In this document: positions 43,463-51,870 of the stretch, piece after piece
How positions within the stretch are numbered: the stretch's first letter is position 1
Layout of the letters: every line of letters starts with the position of its first letter
From: Nocardioides immobilis
Lineage (GTDB): Bacteria > Actinomycetota > Actinomycetes > Propionibacteriales > Nocardioidaceae
DNA length: 64,000 nt
NCBI RefSeq assembly: GCF_003515065.1
Contig: NZ_QXGH01000024.1
Coordinates: 1-64,000 of the forward strand
Direction: 5' to 3'
Notes under the pieces: generated by a model
The model's database searches: none
What the model was told of the DNA's origin: nothing
Seen by the model: only the letters and a program-made list of their open reading frames with translations
Translations under genes and position numbers: made by a program

Positions 43463-44157
43463 GCGGTCCTCGCGGAGCTCGGCGGCCTTCCAGGCGTAGA
43501 ACTCGCCCTCGACGGCGCAGGAGTTCCAGCACATTGACGGCGGGGACTTCGGGGGCGCCGCCGAAGCCGCCGTGCACTCCGTCGTACTCCCCCCTCCAGC
43601 AGCGTTGACCGCCTGCGCCAGCGTCTCCTCGGTGATGCAGCCGGCGGCCAGCGCGGTGGCCCGGCCGAGGTGCTCGCGGAGGTTGGCGGCGACCCGGCGC
43701 ACGTCGTCGGGCTTGGTCCGCCATGCGTCGGCCATCGCCTCGAGCACCTGACGGAAGCTCGGCTCGCCGTGCCGCGGCTGGTCGGGGAAGTAGGTGCTCG
43801 CGAAGAACGGGTTGCCGTCGTGGTCCAGGACGCAGGTCATCGGCCAGCCGCCGTGGTCGGTCATCGACGTCGTCGCGTCCATGTAGACCGCGTCGACGTC
43901 GGGCCCGCTCCTCGCGTTCGACCTTGATGCTCATGCAGTGCTCGTTGAGCTAGGCCGCCGTCGCTTCGTCCTCGAACGACTCGTGCGCCATCACGTGGCA
44001 CCAGTGGCACGCGGCGTACCCGACCGAGAGCAGGATGGGTACGTCGCGCCGCCGCGCCTCCTCGAACGCCGCCGGCTCCCCACTCACAATGGTCAACGGG
44101 GTTGTCGGCGTGCTGGAGGAGGTACGGCGAGGTCGCGTCCTGCAGGCGGTTGGCCAC
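43463..44157 (-). pseudogene. Decayed DUF255 thioredoxin-domain (YyaL-like) gene
   Basis: Reading leftward from GTG 44157, NRLQDATSPYLLQHADNPVD is the classic DUF255 start. The frame then shifts (EEARRRDVPILLSVGYAACH is in another frame), shifts again to YMDATTSMTDHGGWPMTCVL, and once more at YDGVHGGFGGAP. It fades after VEGEFYAWKAAELRED, far short of the usual 650-700 residues. At least three frame changes plus truncation make it a pseudogene. The interval 43081-43462 beyond it holds nothing I recognise. Confidence 0.8.
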
Positions 44158-44187
44158 GACTCCAGCCAAGCAGGTGAGGTGCCCCCC

Positions 44188-44216
44188 TTGACATCCCGCG
44201 GCGCTGTCGAGAATGC
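44188..44216 (+). promoter_or_regulatory. Possible promoter of the quinone-oxidase operon
   Basis: TTGACA at 44188 is followed after 17 nt by GAATGC, a weak minus 10 box, about 55 nt before the first gene at 44271. It is the only plausible promoter-like site in the 113-bp gap between the DUF255 remnant and the operon. Confidence 0.3.
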
Positions 44217-44270
44217 TCCGTGAGCAGCCTGGTGGCACGTCGCCACCGCACTTCCAATGGGGGTCGTTCC

Positions 44271-46088
44271 ATGGTGACGCTGCAGGCGATCTACTTCGAG
44301 CCACCTCTCGCCATCGCCAGACTGGGCGGGGCGCCGACACCCATGGACAACTACGTCTGGGTCGAGGACCCCACCATCTACGGGGTGGCGCGCAACGTGC
44401 TCGATCCGGCGCTGACCTTCCAGGTCCTCGAGGACGGCAGCCTCCTCCCGTTCGTCCCGTCGGTGTTGACGTTCCGCGAAGAGGGCCTCCTGAAACCGGT
44501 GGCACCCTTCTTCGAGGTGCACGCGAGCGTGGTCTTGGGCGCTGACGATCCCGAGGTGACTCAGGGTGGTCAGGAGGCGGGCAGCGTGGTCGACACCGCG
44601 CTGTCGTTGGACCTCCTGAAGCGACTCGGCGCGGACCTGTCCGCCATGTCGTTCGGCGTCCACGTCGCCAACCTCAAGGCGGCGCGCCGCACCAATGACC
44701 CGGCCAACGGCTTCGAGGCCTACGTGAAAGTGGCCGGCACGGACCACGCGAAGCACCCGCTTCACGCGTTCACCCCGCCGCAGCCGGCGGGCGAGCCCTT
44801 GGTCGAGGAGGGCAGCCCGGTCCCGCTGGGCTCGTTCCAGATCATCCGACCCACCCCCGTCCACGTGTCCGGCGCCGATTTGGGCACCGTGCGGGTCCGC
44901 TTCACACCGGCGCGCGGGGAGGTCTACGGACCACCCACCGCCGTGCTGGGCCAGGACGATGCGACGAAGCAGTTCCACGAGATCGTGCCTGAGCCCAACC
45001 GCATCCTGAACCCGCGATCGACCTGGCTCTCGTACGACGGCGCCTACGAGAACCCGCTGTGGGTGAACCCTGAGCCGTGGGACACCTACGACGGCGCCGA
45101 CCAGCACAGCAACGTCTCCTGGGGGGTTGTCGACGACACGTGCGACGGGCTCATCACCGCAGCGGTCGTGATCGGCACGAAGCGCTACACGGCCTCCGCG
45201 CGGATCTCGGTCGGACCCCCCGACTACGCCCCTGACCGACGACCGTTCGTGTCGCTCGCGGACGACCTGGCAGACCGCGACCTCGAGCCCTCGTCGCTCT
45301 CGGCTCTCCTGACGGAGGCACAGGCACCGGACACCCAGTCCCGGTTGGCAGACATCTTCGCGCGCGTCTGGGAGACCGCGTCGCTGATCAACCTAGATGC
45401 CATTCGCGCCCGCGCGCTGGCCCAGAACAAGGGCACCATCACTCCCGGGGCTCCGGACTCCGAGCCCCCTCACTCCGAGCCCCCTCACGTCGGCAAGAAA
45501 AGCATGCTTCCGGACGATGCCCCGTTCGCGGATGCAAATGTGCAGGCCGCGTTCCCGCGAGGTGTGCCCGACCCCGAGGTGGGCCTGGTCTTCTCGAGCC
45601 TGGTCGCCCTGGCCCACAACCCCCTGGCGGACGAGGAGGAGCTGATCAGGTTCCTGATCGGGCGTGGCGACAGGGTGCGCGACCTGGTCCGCCCGGCCTA
45701 CGGCGCCTTCGCCGACCTACGCCCCGAGGTCGCCTCCGACGACGCCCCCGACCCGACGTTCCGCGATCCCCGCATCCTGCGCGACCTGTTGCACGACATG
45801 CGGATGCCTCCCTACATGCGGGACGAGATGGCTCAGGCGCTGGGCCTGACACGACGTCAGTACGCGGAGCTAATGACCTACGTGGCGGCGGCCGACGCCG
45901 CCTCGGCGGCTGGCGCGGGCTCGGCACCGGAAGGTGCCCGGGCACTGGCGGCCGAGGCAGCCCCCGGGTGGAAGGCGTTCGCCGAGTTCGAGGCGCCCGC
46001 CGCGTTCGAGACGCCCGCTCGGCGACGCATTCGCGCGCGGCTGCGTCGGATGGCGGCCGCGGCCGACAACTCGGAGCCACAGCAGTGA
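44271..46088 (+). CDS. LodA/GoxA-like N-terminal half protein
   Basis: This 605-residue protein starts at ATG 44271. It shows N-terminal hallmarks of LodA/GoxA-type cysteine tryptophylquinone (CTQ) oxidases: EPPLAIARLGG (family form IARxGN), SFGVHVANLKAA (130-138), WGVVDDTCDGLITAAV (285-299, family form DDxSDGPVTA) and ARISVGPPDYAP. A C-terminal helical part has MPPYMRDEMAQALGLTRRQY, as in LodA. The catalytic Cys/Trp segment of LodA is missing here but appears on the third gene product. A Pro/Ser/His linker (DSEPPHSEPPH) lies near 400. There is no signal peptide. Its stop overlaps the radical-SAM start (GTGA). The family link is by motif recognition. Confidence 0.65.
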   Translation: MVTLQAIYFEPPLAIARLGGAPTPMDNYVWVEDPTIYGVARNVLDPALTFQVLEDGSLLPFVPSVLTFREEGLLKPVAPFFEVHASVVLGADDPEVTQGGQEAGSVVDTALSLDLLKRLGADLSAMSFGVHVANLKAARRTNDPANGFEAYVKVAGTDHAKHPLHAFTPPQPAGEPLVEEGSPVPLGSFQIIRPTPVHVSGADLGTVRVRFTPARGEVYGPPTAVLGQDDATKQFHEIVPEPNRILNPRSTWLSYDGAYENPLWVNPEPWDTYDGADQHSNVSWGVVDDTCDGLITAAVVIGTKRYTASARISVGPPDYAPDRRPFVSLADDLADRDLEPSSLSALLTEAQAPDTQSRLADIFARVWETASLINLDAIRARALAQNKGTITPGAPDSEPPHSEPPHVGKKSMLPDDAPFADANVQAAFPRGVPDPEVGLVFSSLVALAHNPLADEEELIRFLIGRGDRVRDLVRPAYGAFADLRPEVASDDAPDPTFRDPRILRDLLHDMRMPPYMRDEMAQALGLTRRQYAELMTYVAAADAASAAGAGSAPEGARALAAEAAPGWKAFAEFEAPAAFETPARRRIRARLRRMAAAADNSEPQQ

Positions 46089-47440
46089 ACCCCGTGCCGC
46101 TCACCCTCACGACGCGGCCGGAGGCCTTGGTGTCGACGGCCGAGCCCCCGTGGTTCCACGTCCTCGACGGCGCCGCCCCGATGGTGCTGGTCATGGCCGG
46201 GTCGCTCCTGTTCGAGGTCGATCCGTCGCTCGCGGAGCTGCTGGCCGCGGGTGATCCGTCCGCCGAGGCCGAGCTCGCGCGATCGGTCGACGGTCGAACC
46301 GACGAGCTCGAAGGCCTCGGCCCGCTTCCACGGCCGCGCGCGATCTCGCTGAACGTGGCCCAGTCATGCAACCTGTCGTGCAACTACTGCTACGCCGACG
46401 AGGGCCGGTTCGGCGGGACACCGGTCCACATGAGCGTGACGGTCGCCCGACGCGCCATCGACGACCTCGTGGCCGGGGCCCACCCGGGCGAGCGGGTGAC
46501 GGTCGGCTTCATCGGCGGCGAGCCGCTGCTCGGTCGCGCGGTGGTGCACGACGCAGTCCGTCACGCCACCGACCGGGCCGCCGAGAGCGGCGTGGTCGTC
46601 GGTTTCTCCATCACCACCAATGCGACCGTGATCGACGCTGCGGATCTCGACCTGTTCCGGTCCCACCCCTTCGCGGTCACGGTGAGCCTGGACGGGAGCG
46701 AGGCGACCCACGACCGCCACCGGAGCGGCCGCAACGGCTCCGGGTCGTGGCGTCGGGCCGTCGACCGGATCCGGCCGCTGCTCGAGGAGCCCGGCCTGTC
46801 CCACGTGTCCGCGCGCGCGACCGTCACCCGCGACGACCTGGACATCGCCGGGCGCGTCGCGGCCCTGGGCGCCGTCGGGTTCCGCGAGATCGGCGTGAGC
46901 CCCGCTCGCACCGGGCCCGACGCGAGCCTCCTCATCCAGCCGAGCGACTGGAACGCCTACCTCACGAGCATGATCGACGCTGGTGAGGACGAGCTCGCCC
47001 GCCTGCGCGGCGAGACCGGGATACGGCGATGGCGGTTCTCCAACCTGTCCTCCGCCCTGACCGAGATCCACCGCGGGACCTGCCGCCCGCTCCCCTGCGG
47101 GGCTGCGTACGGCTACGTCTCCGTCGACGCGGGCGGGTCGTACGCCACGTGCCATCGGACCATCGGGGATCCACGGTTCGCATTGGGAGGTCCGGGCGCC
47201 CTGTCCGACGCCGCTCGACGCACCTTCCTCGAGGAGCGACTGGTGGACAAGCAAGAACCCTGCCGCTCGTGCTGGGCCCGCTACCTCTGCGGGGGCGGGT
47301 GCCACGCCGAGGTGATCGAGTCCGGTCGGCACGGTTGCGACATGATCCGCGGCTGGCTGGAGCAATGCCTGATGTGGTACCCGCAGGCCCAGTCCACGTT
47401 TCCGGAGCTGTTCTCCCAGATGGAGCAGGTGTCGCCGTGA
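46085..47440 (+). CDS. Radical SAM/SPASM maturase, QhpD-like
   Basis: This 451-residue protein starts at GTG 46085, overlapping the upstream stop. The radical-SAM cluster motif is C95-x3-C99-x2-C102 (CNLSCNYCYAD), followed by the SAM-binding GFIGGEPLLG. The C-terminal SPASM/twitch region is Cys-rich (CGAAYGYVSVDAGGSYATCH, CRSCWARYLCGGGCHAEV, CDMIRGW) and should bind two more 4Fe-4S clusters. The pattern matches peptide-modifying enzymes such as QhpD/PeaB, which install thioether crosslinks in the quinohemoprotein amine dehydrogenase small subunit. In this operon the likely substrate is one of the two LodA-like halves, probably the Cys-rich 47437-49191 product. Confidence 0.85.
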   Translation: MNPVPLTLTTRPEALVSTAEPPWFHVLDGAAPMVLVMAGSLLFEVDPSLAELLAAGDPSAEAELARSVDGRTDELEGLGPLPRPRAISLNVAQSCNLSCNYCYADEGRFGGTPVHMSVTVARRAIDDLVAGAHPGERVTVGFIGGEPLLGRAVVHDAVRHATDRAAESGVVVGFSITTNATVIDAADLDLFRSHPFAVTVSLDGSEATHDRHRSGRNGSGSWRRAVDRIRPLLEEPGLSHVSARATVTRDDLDIAGRVAALGAVGFREIGVSPARTGPDASLLIQPSDWNAYLTSMIDAGEDELARLRGETGIRRWRFSNLSSALTEIHRGTCRPLPCGAAYGYVSVDAGGSYATCHRTIGDPRFALGGPGALSDAARRTFLEERLVDKQEPCRSCWARYLCGGGCHAEVIESGRHGCDMIRGWLEQCLMWYPQAQSTFPELFSQMEQVSP

Positions 47441-49191
47441 CCGACAGCGTCAACCGCATCTTCCCGCGCAACCTCACGGCCCGGGCGTCGTTCAACGTCG
47501 CAGGCAATCCCCCCAGCACCCGGCCGGAGAGCGGGGTCGGCAACTGCTACCCGGGCCTGGAGTACGACCACCGCAACCTGGACCGACGCTTCTTCCCCGG
47601 GCTGGTCGTCGAGTTCGCCTCGCAGGACGACGCAGCGTCTCCCGACCTGGGTCGCCGAGGAGCACGAGTCGTCGCAGTGGACACGGACGACCCAGACCTG
47701 GGCAGGCCACCTCAATGCCACGACGACAAAGCCGTGAAGGCCCTCCGAGCGTCGCTGGCCCGGCTATCCGGCAACCTCTCGGGTCGATCCTGGTTCCTCG
47801 AGTCGATCGTCCAAGACGGCACGACCATCTCGCTTGACGGCTCCGACGGCTCGCCGCTGGATGGACTCGTCGTCTGGCGCCTCGTCCGCAGCCTGCGCCC
47901 AGGCCCGGTCTCGGTGCGGGTCGTGGAGCGGGGCTTAGCGAAGGGGCAGTACGCGGGTCCCGTCCAGCTCGACGGGTGGCGGCGAACCTACACCGACCCG
48001 CAGACCGGGGTCATCGACGCTGCCTACCAGCCGGGCGAGCTGACGCAGAGCCTGTGCTCGCCCTGGACCCACGACTTCCGCGACTGCTCGTGCACCTACT
48101 GGGCATCGAACCACCCCGACATCGTCATGCCGGCTGTCCAGCCCGGCGAGCCCGTCCTTCCCGGCGGGGCGTCGGAGGACCTCGCCGACAGCGTCCGGGT
48201 GGACTGGCTGAGGGACCCCGACCTGAGCGTTCTGCACCCTGAAGCCCTGCCGTCGCAGGGGTCGAACCGGCCGTTCCAGATCTCGTACTTCCAGATCAAC
48301 CGCGAGTGGCAGGACCTGGCCGTCGTCCTGGAGGGCCGGGAGGTGGACGGCACCTATGTCCCTCGTTCGAAGGGCAGTGACTGGGCCGAGCCCTTCGCGA
48401 CCGATGACGAGCTCTGGGCGCGGATCGTGGAGCTGGCCGGCTTGGAGCACCTCGTCGCCCTCCTCTACCTGTACGCGAGGTTCTCCCTCCTGGATGCCGA
48501 CGACGCGAAGGAGGTCAGCAAGGGCACCTGGCCGCAGCTGGCCAACGACGTGACCTATGCCAGGAGCGTCCTGCTGGAGGTCGCGACGGGCGAGATGCAG
48601 CACCTCAGGATCGCGAACCACCTGTTGTGGGGGCTCTCGGTGCACCACGGCAAAGACCAATTCTCGCCCGTGGTCGTGCCTCCGGCGCTCATCGTCCCGG
48701 CCAGGGGCAAGGACAAGCCCGCCGTTCCGGCACAGTTGCAGCCCCTGACACCGGAGACGCTCCAGCTATTCGTGGACATCGAGCGCGGAAGCGGCTACAT
48801 CGACGGGCAGTACGCGCGTGTCACGGCGACGCTTCGCCAGCCCGACTACCCACCACACCTCTACCAGTTGGCGTCCAACGTGGCCAACGACGGCGAGCAG
48901 CACTTCCTCAACTTCCGCGACATCCAGGCGGCACTGCGCAACTACGGGACCGACGAGCACGTCTACCTTCGGCCCGTGGTGCCCGCCGACCCGGCAGATC
49001 CCCGCGTCGCGGAGGCGATGGACCTCTACCTCCGCATCACCCGAGCCCTGACGACCGGCTACGAGCTGAACCAGCCTGAGAACCAGCAAGCGCTCGCCGA
49101 GGCACGCGCGCTGATGTTCGACCTCCAGACCCGGGGCGAGGCCCTGGCCAAGGAGGGTCTGGGGATCCCGTTCCTGTCACCCTGGCAGTGA
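47437..49191 (+). CDS. LodA/GoxA-like C-terminal half fused to ferritin-like domain
   Basis: This 584-residue protein starts at GTG 47437. Residues 1-230 resemble the C-terminal catalytic part of LodA-type CTQ oxidases, notably PGELTQSLCSPW then THDFRDCSCTYWASNHPD. Candidate cofactor residues are Cys207, Cys217, Cys219 and Trp210 or Trp222. From about residue 325 a VioB/RebD-type ferritin-like domain follows (ELAGLEHLVALLYLYARFSL, EVATGEMQHLRIANHLL), with E337/H338 and E386/H389 as possible metal ligands. A CTQ-type centre and a ferritin-like domain in one chain is an unusual combination. The frame is intact and overlaps both neighbours by 4 nt. The substrate is probably an amine or amino acid, but this is inference. 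Confidence 0.65.
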   Translation: MTDSVNRIFPRNLTARASFNVAGNPPSTRPESGVGNCYPGLEYDHRNLDRRFFPGLVVEFASQDDAASPDLGRRGARVVAVDTDDPDLGRPPQCHDDKAVKALRASLARLSGNLSGRSWFLESIVQDGTTISLDGSDGSPLDGLVVWRLVRSLRPGPVSVRVVERGLAKGQYAGPVQLDGWRRTYTDPQTGVIDAAYQPGELTQSLCSPWTHDFRDCSCTYWASNHPDIVMPAVQPGEPVLPGGASEDLADSVRVDWLRDPDLSVLHPEALPSQGSNRPFQISYFQINREWQDLAVVLEGREVDGTYVPRSKGSDWAEPFATDDELWARIVELAGLEHLVALLYLYARFSLLDADDAKEVSKGTWPQLANDVTYARSVLLEVATGEMQHLRIANHLLWGLSVHHGKDQFSPVVVPPALIVPARGKDKPAVPAQLQPLTPETLQLFVDIERGSGYIDGQYARVTATLRQPDYPPHLYQLASNVANDGEQHFLNFRDIQAALRNYGTDEHVYLRPVVPADPADPRVAEAMDLYLRITRALTTGYELNQPENQQALAEARALMFDLQTRGEALAKEGLGIPFLSPWQ

Positions 49192-50477
49192 GGGTGGATG
49201 ACTCGGGCGGTCGCCGTGTCCGGGTGGTGGGGGACGGCTTGGCAGCGGCCGCAACGGCGTGTGCCCTGCTGGACGCCGGCTTCGACACGGTCATCCTCAG
49301 CCGGGGGTCCGGCGCGCGAGCACGGCAAGCTGCGGCGGTCGAGGCGTTGCCGGCCGCCACGACGCACCTCCTGGGCGAGCTCGGTCTGCAGGCCGAGCTG
49401 GTCAGTGCCGGCGCCGTGGGGGTTAACGGCTTCGAGAACCTCCACGCCCAGACCCCTCGGGTCCTCGACGGCACGTGGGTCCACGTGGACCGGCAGCGCC
49501 TCGCCGCGGAATGCCTCCTGGAGGCCCGCCGGCGGGGCGCGAGGCTCGCGCCGGCTGGCGCGCGGTCAGCGATCGACGCAGACGCAGCAGCGGTCGTGGA
49601 CGCCACGGGCCGGGCGGCCCGTCACTCGCGACCGGTGGGCCGCGACGGCGCAGAGGTGGCCGCCGTCTACGCCGGCCCTGGCCGCGGGCGGGCACGGCCA
49701 GGACGCGTCACCCGCACCCCGGCGGGGTGGGCCTACCGGTTGGACCATCCCGATCTGACGACGGTCGGGGTGGTGGCTGCCACGCCGGCCGGCCGCCGAC
49801 TTACCCCGGCGCTCGCCGCGGAGCTGGAGATCGACGCGTCGGCGTTCACGCAGGTCGCGACGCGCCCCGCGGGGGTCCAGTGGTCGTCACGCCCCGTCGA
49901 GGGGCGCCGCATCTCCGTCGGTGACGCGGCGCTCGCGTGCAGCCCGATCGGTGGCCATGGGGTGCGATTCGGTCTGGTCAGCGCCATCGCTGCCGGGGCC
50001 GTCGTGAATACGTGGGCCACCGGCGACTACGACACGGCGACCGCCTACTACACCGACCTCGTCGCCGCGGCGAGGAGGCGCCACCTGACGAGCTTGGTCG
50101 CGTTAGAGGATCCGGAGGGGGGATCAGCGCAGGCTCCGGAGGAGACACCGGTGCTCGACGTCGAACGTCACCTCGTCTTCGCGGCCGAGGTCCACCGTCG
50201 GCCTGCGAACGTCGGGGGCCTGATCGTGTCCCGCGAGGTGTGCGTGCTCCCCGACGACGCGTTGGTGAGGAGCGCTGGGGGGTTCGACCTGTTGCTCCTG
50301 CGCGACCTGCTCCGTGGCGGTGCCACGACGCGCGAGGCCACCGCAGGGCTCACCGCGTCGGGAGTTCCGGAAGCCGCGGCCAGCCAGCTGCTTGCGTGGG
50401 CGCTGCGCCACAGTCTCATCCGCTATGCATCTCCGAGCGGAACCGCCCGCGAGGTGAGGACGCCCGGTCCGAACTAG
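49188..50477 (+). CDS. FAD-dependent monooxygenase, LodB/QhpG-like cofactor maturase
   Basis: This 429-residue flavoprotein has an N-terminal dinucleotide fold (VRVVGDGLAAAATACALLDA, VILSR), a middle substrate domain, and the second FAD motif GDAALACSPIGGHGVRFG near residue 250. LodB and QhpG are single-component flavin monooxygenases that hydroxylate the target Trp during tryptophylquinone formation. Placement as the last gene after the LodA-like halves and radical-SAM gene supports the same role. GTG 49188 overlaps the previous stop. The last 90 residues are helical and may contact the precursor protein. Its stop lies inside a palindromic KstR-like box. Confidence 0.75.
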   Translation: MRVDDSGGRRVRVVGDGLAAAATACALLDAGFDTVILSRGSGARARQAAAVEALPAATTHLLGELGLQAELVSAGAVGVNGFENLHAQTPRVLDGTWVHVDRQRLAAECLLEARRRGARLAPAGARSAIDADAAAVVDATGRAARHSRPVGRDGAEVAAVYAGPGRGRARPGRVTRTPAGWAYRLDHPDLTTVGVVAATPAGRRLTPALAAELEIDASAFTQVATRPAGVQWSSRPVEGRRISVGDAALACSPIGGHGVRFGLVSAIAAGAVVNTWATGDYDTATAYYTDLVAAARRRHLTSLVALEDPEGGSAQAPEETPVLDVERHLVFAAEVHRRPANVGGLIVSREVCVLPDDALVRSAGGFDLLLLRDLLRGGATTREATAGLTASGVPEAAASQLLAWALRHSLIRYASPSGTAREVRTPGPN

Positions 50478-50489
50478 AACACATTCTAG
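50474..50489. promoter_or_regulatory. KstR-like palindrome overlapping the operon stop
   Basis: CTAGAA-CACA-TTCTAG is a perfect 6-bp inverted repeat. It resembles the TetR-family KstR operator of actinobacteria (form TAGAACACGTTCTA), with A for G at one inner position. It lies about 80 nt before a truncated SRPBCC gene, which may be its former target. Confidence 0.45.
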
Positions 50490-50567
50490 ATCGTCGCTAG
50501 ATTCGGATCGTGCCGAAGCACATGACCAAGACGCTGCACCCCTGCCAGCAGGTCCGGGCTCGACTGG

Positions 50568-50711
50568 ATGGACCGAGCGCCGTCGCAGTTCAGCAACAGC
50601 ATCGACGTCGCGCTCTCACCCGACGACCTGTTCGGCGTCCTCGCGCGGGCCGACACCTGGCCCCGGTGGGCGAGGGTGATCACGCACGTGGGGAACACGA
50701 GCCCGGAGCCC
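50568..50711 (+). pseudogene. SRPBCC (START-like) protein, N-terminal fragment
   Basis: From ATG 50568 the frame gives FSNSIDVALSPDDLFGVLAR and DTWPRWARVITHVGNTSPEP, the start of a polyketide-cyclase/SRPBCC ligand-binding protein. After about 48 residues the sequence is no longer family-like, and the fold would need about 140. It is a truncated remnant. The following 50712-50931 shows no gene. Confidence 0.6.
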
Positions 50712-50931
50712 GCCATGCATGAGCCGGTGGCTCGAGGATCGAGCTGTCGAGTGCCTCCAGTCTTCATGGCCTTTGGAGTCGATAGGCATCGAACCAGCAT
50801 GCGGCTGAGCGCGTCACACATGTCACCCCCCGCTCCGCACTCTGGAGTTTCGTTCGGGAGCTCGTTAAGGACGCCCGGGAGTCGACCCTTGGTCGTTCCG
50901 AAAACGGAACACCACTGCTAGGTTTCGCAAT

Positions 50932-51870
50932 ATGACGTCCTTTCGATTCTCAACTCCCGGCAATCTCATGGACGTCGGTGACGACTCAGCCTTTTACGAT
51001 CAGTGGCATCACGAGGTCAGCAAGCTTGTCGTTGAGTCGACGGAAGTCAGTGGTCGAGGCGCCTACGTGAACCCGGCACTGCGGGACCAGCGCCGCGATC
51101 ATGAACGGGCGATTACCTGGACCGGATTGTCCCGCCCGTTGCTCCAGGAGCATCGGGACGATCGCCGCAAGGCTTACGAGCTGGCCGAGAATCGCGCCGT
51201 GCAGATCGAGTACCTTGAGTGGCACGTCGAGAAGAAGAACGACAAGATCTCGCGCGTCACCTTCACGACCGAGACACCCGAGTACTGGAATCTCTTGGCC
51301 GAGCTGCATCCTGAAGTGGTGCTGGGCCTTTATCAGCGCTATGTCTCTACAGACGTAACCCACAAAGACCTGTTCCCGGAAAATGACACCTACTTTCCAA
51401 AGAACAAGTGGAACACCACCCACGGGATCATGCACTACGTCATGCGCATCAATTCGATGAAAGATCTCCTCGGGGTCTCCCAGGAGATCGAGCCCTCGCA
51501 GCACGCCCATGATGGTTTCGACGCCCTCCCATACTCTCGAGCCACGGGAGCTGATGCGCGGATCAACTTCGACATCTGGGCCATGTCGCGACAGGGCCTG
51601 CAAGTGTCCGCGGACAACCCACCCGGTCTGTACATGCTGGGATGGGACGACTCGGGGTGGACAAAGCCGAACGGCGACCCCGTGGACGACTACTGGAACG
51701 TGGACCGTGGCGTTAGAGGGGGCGCGCTCAGAGTCACGTACGAGGTGCCCGAAGGGGCGGGGTTCCAGGTCGGTGACATCCTCATCGGCGGTCGACCCAT
51801 CGAGTTCGGCGGTCATATCGCCGAGCACATCACCATGTCTGCCCACGTCGTGTCTGGAGCGGCAGAATGA
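50932..51870 (+). CDS. Unknown protein in operon with Dyp-type peroxidase
   Basis: This 312-residue protein starts at ATG 50932. I do not recognise the family. It has a charged helical first half (NPALRDQRRDHERAITWTGL, LLQEHRDDRRKAYELAENRA), a His/Tyr-rich centre (KWNTTHGIMHYVMRINSMKD) and a beta-rich C-terminus (GGALRVTYEVPEGAGFQVGD, GGHIAEHITMSAHVV). There is no signal peptide or membrane segment. Its stop overlaps the peroxidase start (ATGA), so it is probably a dedicated partner or cargo. Base composition here is lower in G+C than the left half of the window, a sign of transfer. Confidence 0.6.
   Translation: MTSFRFSTPGNLMDVGDDSAFYDQWHHEVSKLVVESTEVSGRGAYVNPALRDQRRDHERAITWTGLSRPLLQEHRDDRRKAYELAENRAVQIEYLEWHVEKKNDKISRVTFTTETPEYWNLLAELHPEVVLGLYQRYVSTDVTHKDLFPENDTYFPKNKWNTTHGIMHYVMRINSMKDLLGVSQEIEPSQHAHDGFDALPYSRATGADARINFDIWAMSRQGLQVSADNPPGLYMLGWDDSGWTKPNGDPVDDYWNVDRGVRGGALRVTYEVPEGAGFQVGDILIGGRPIEFGGHIAEHITMSAHVVSGAAE

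Noticed and set aside
43950..45107. Long minus-strand frame opposite the LodA-like N-half gene
   Set aside because: Only its last part (from the DUF255 remnant) is protein-like; the rest is antisense to a real gene.
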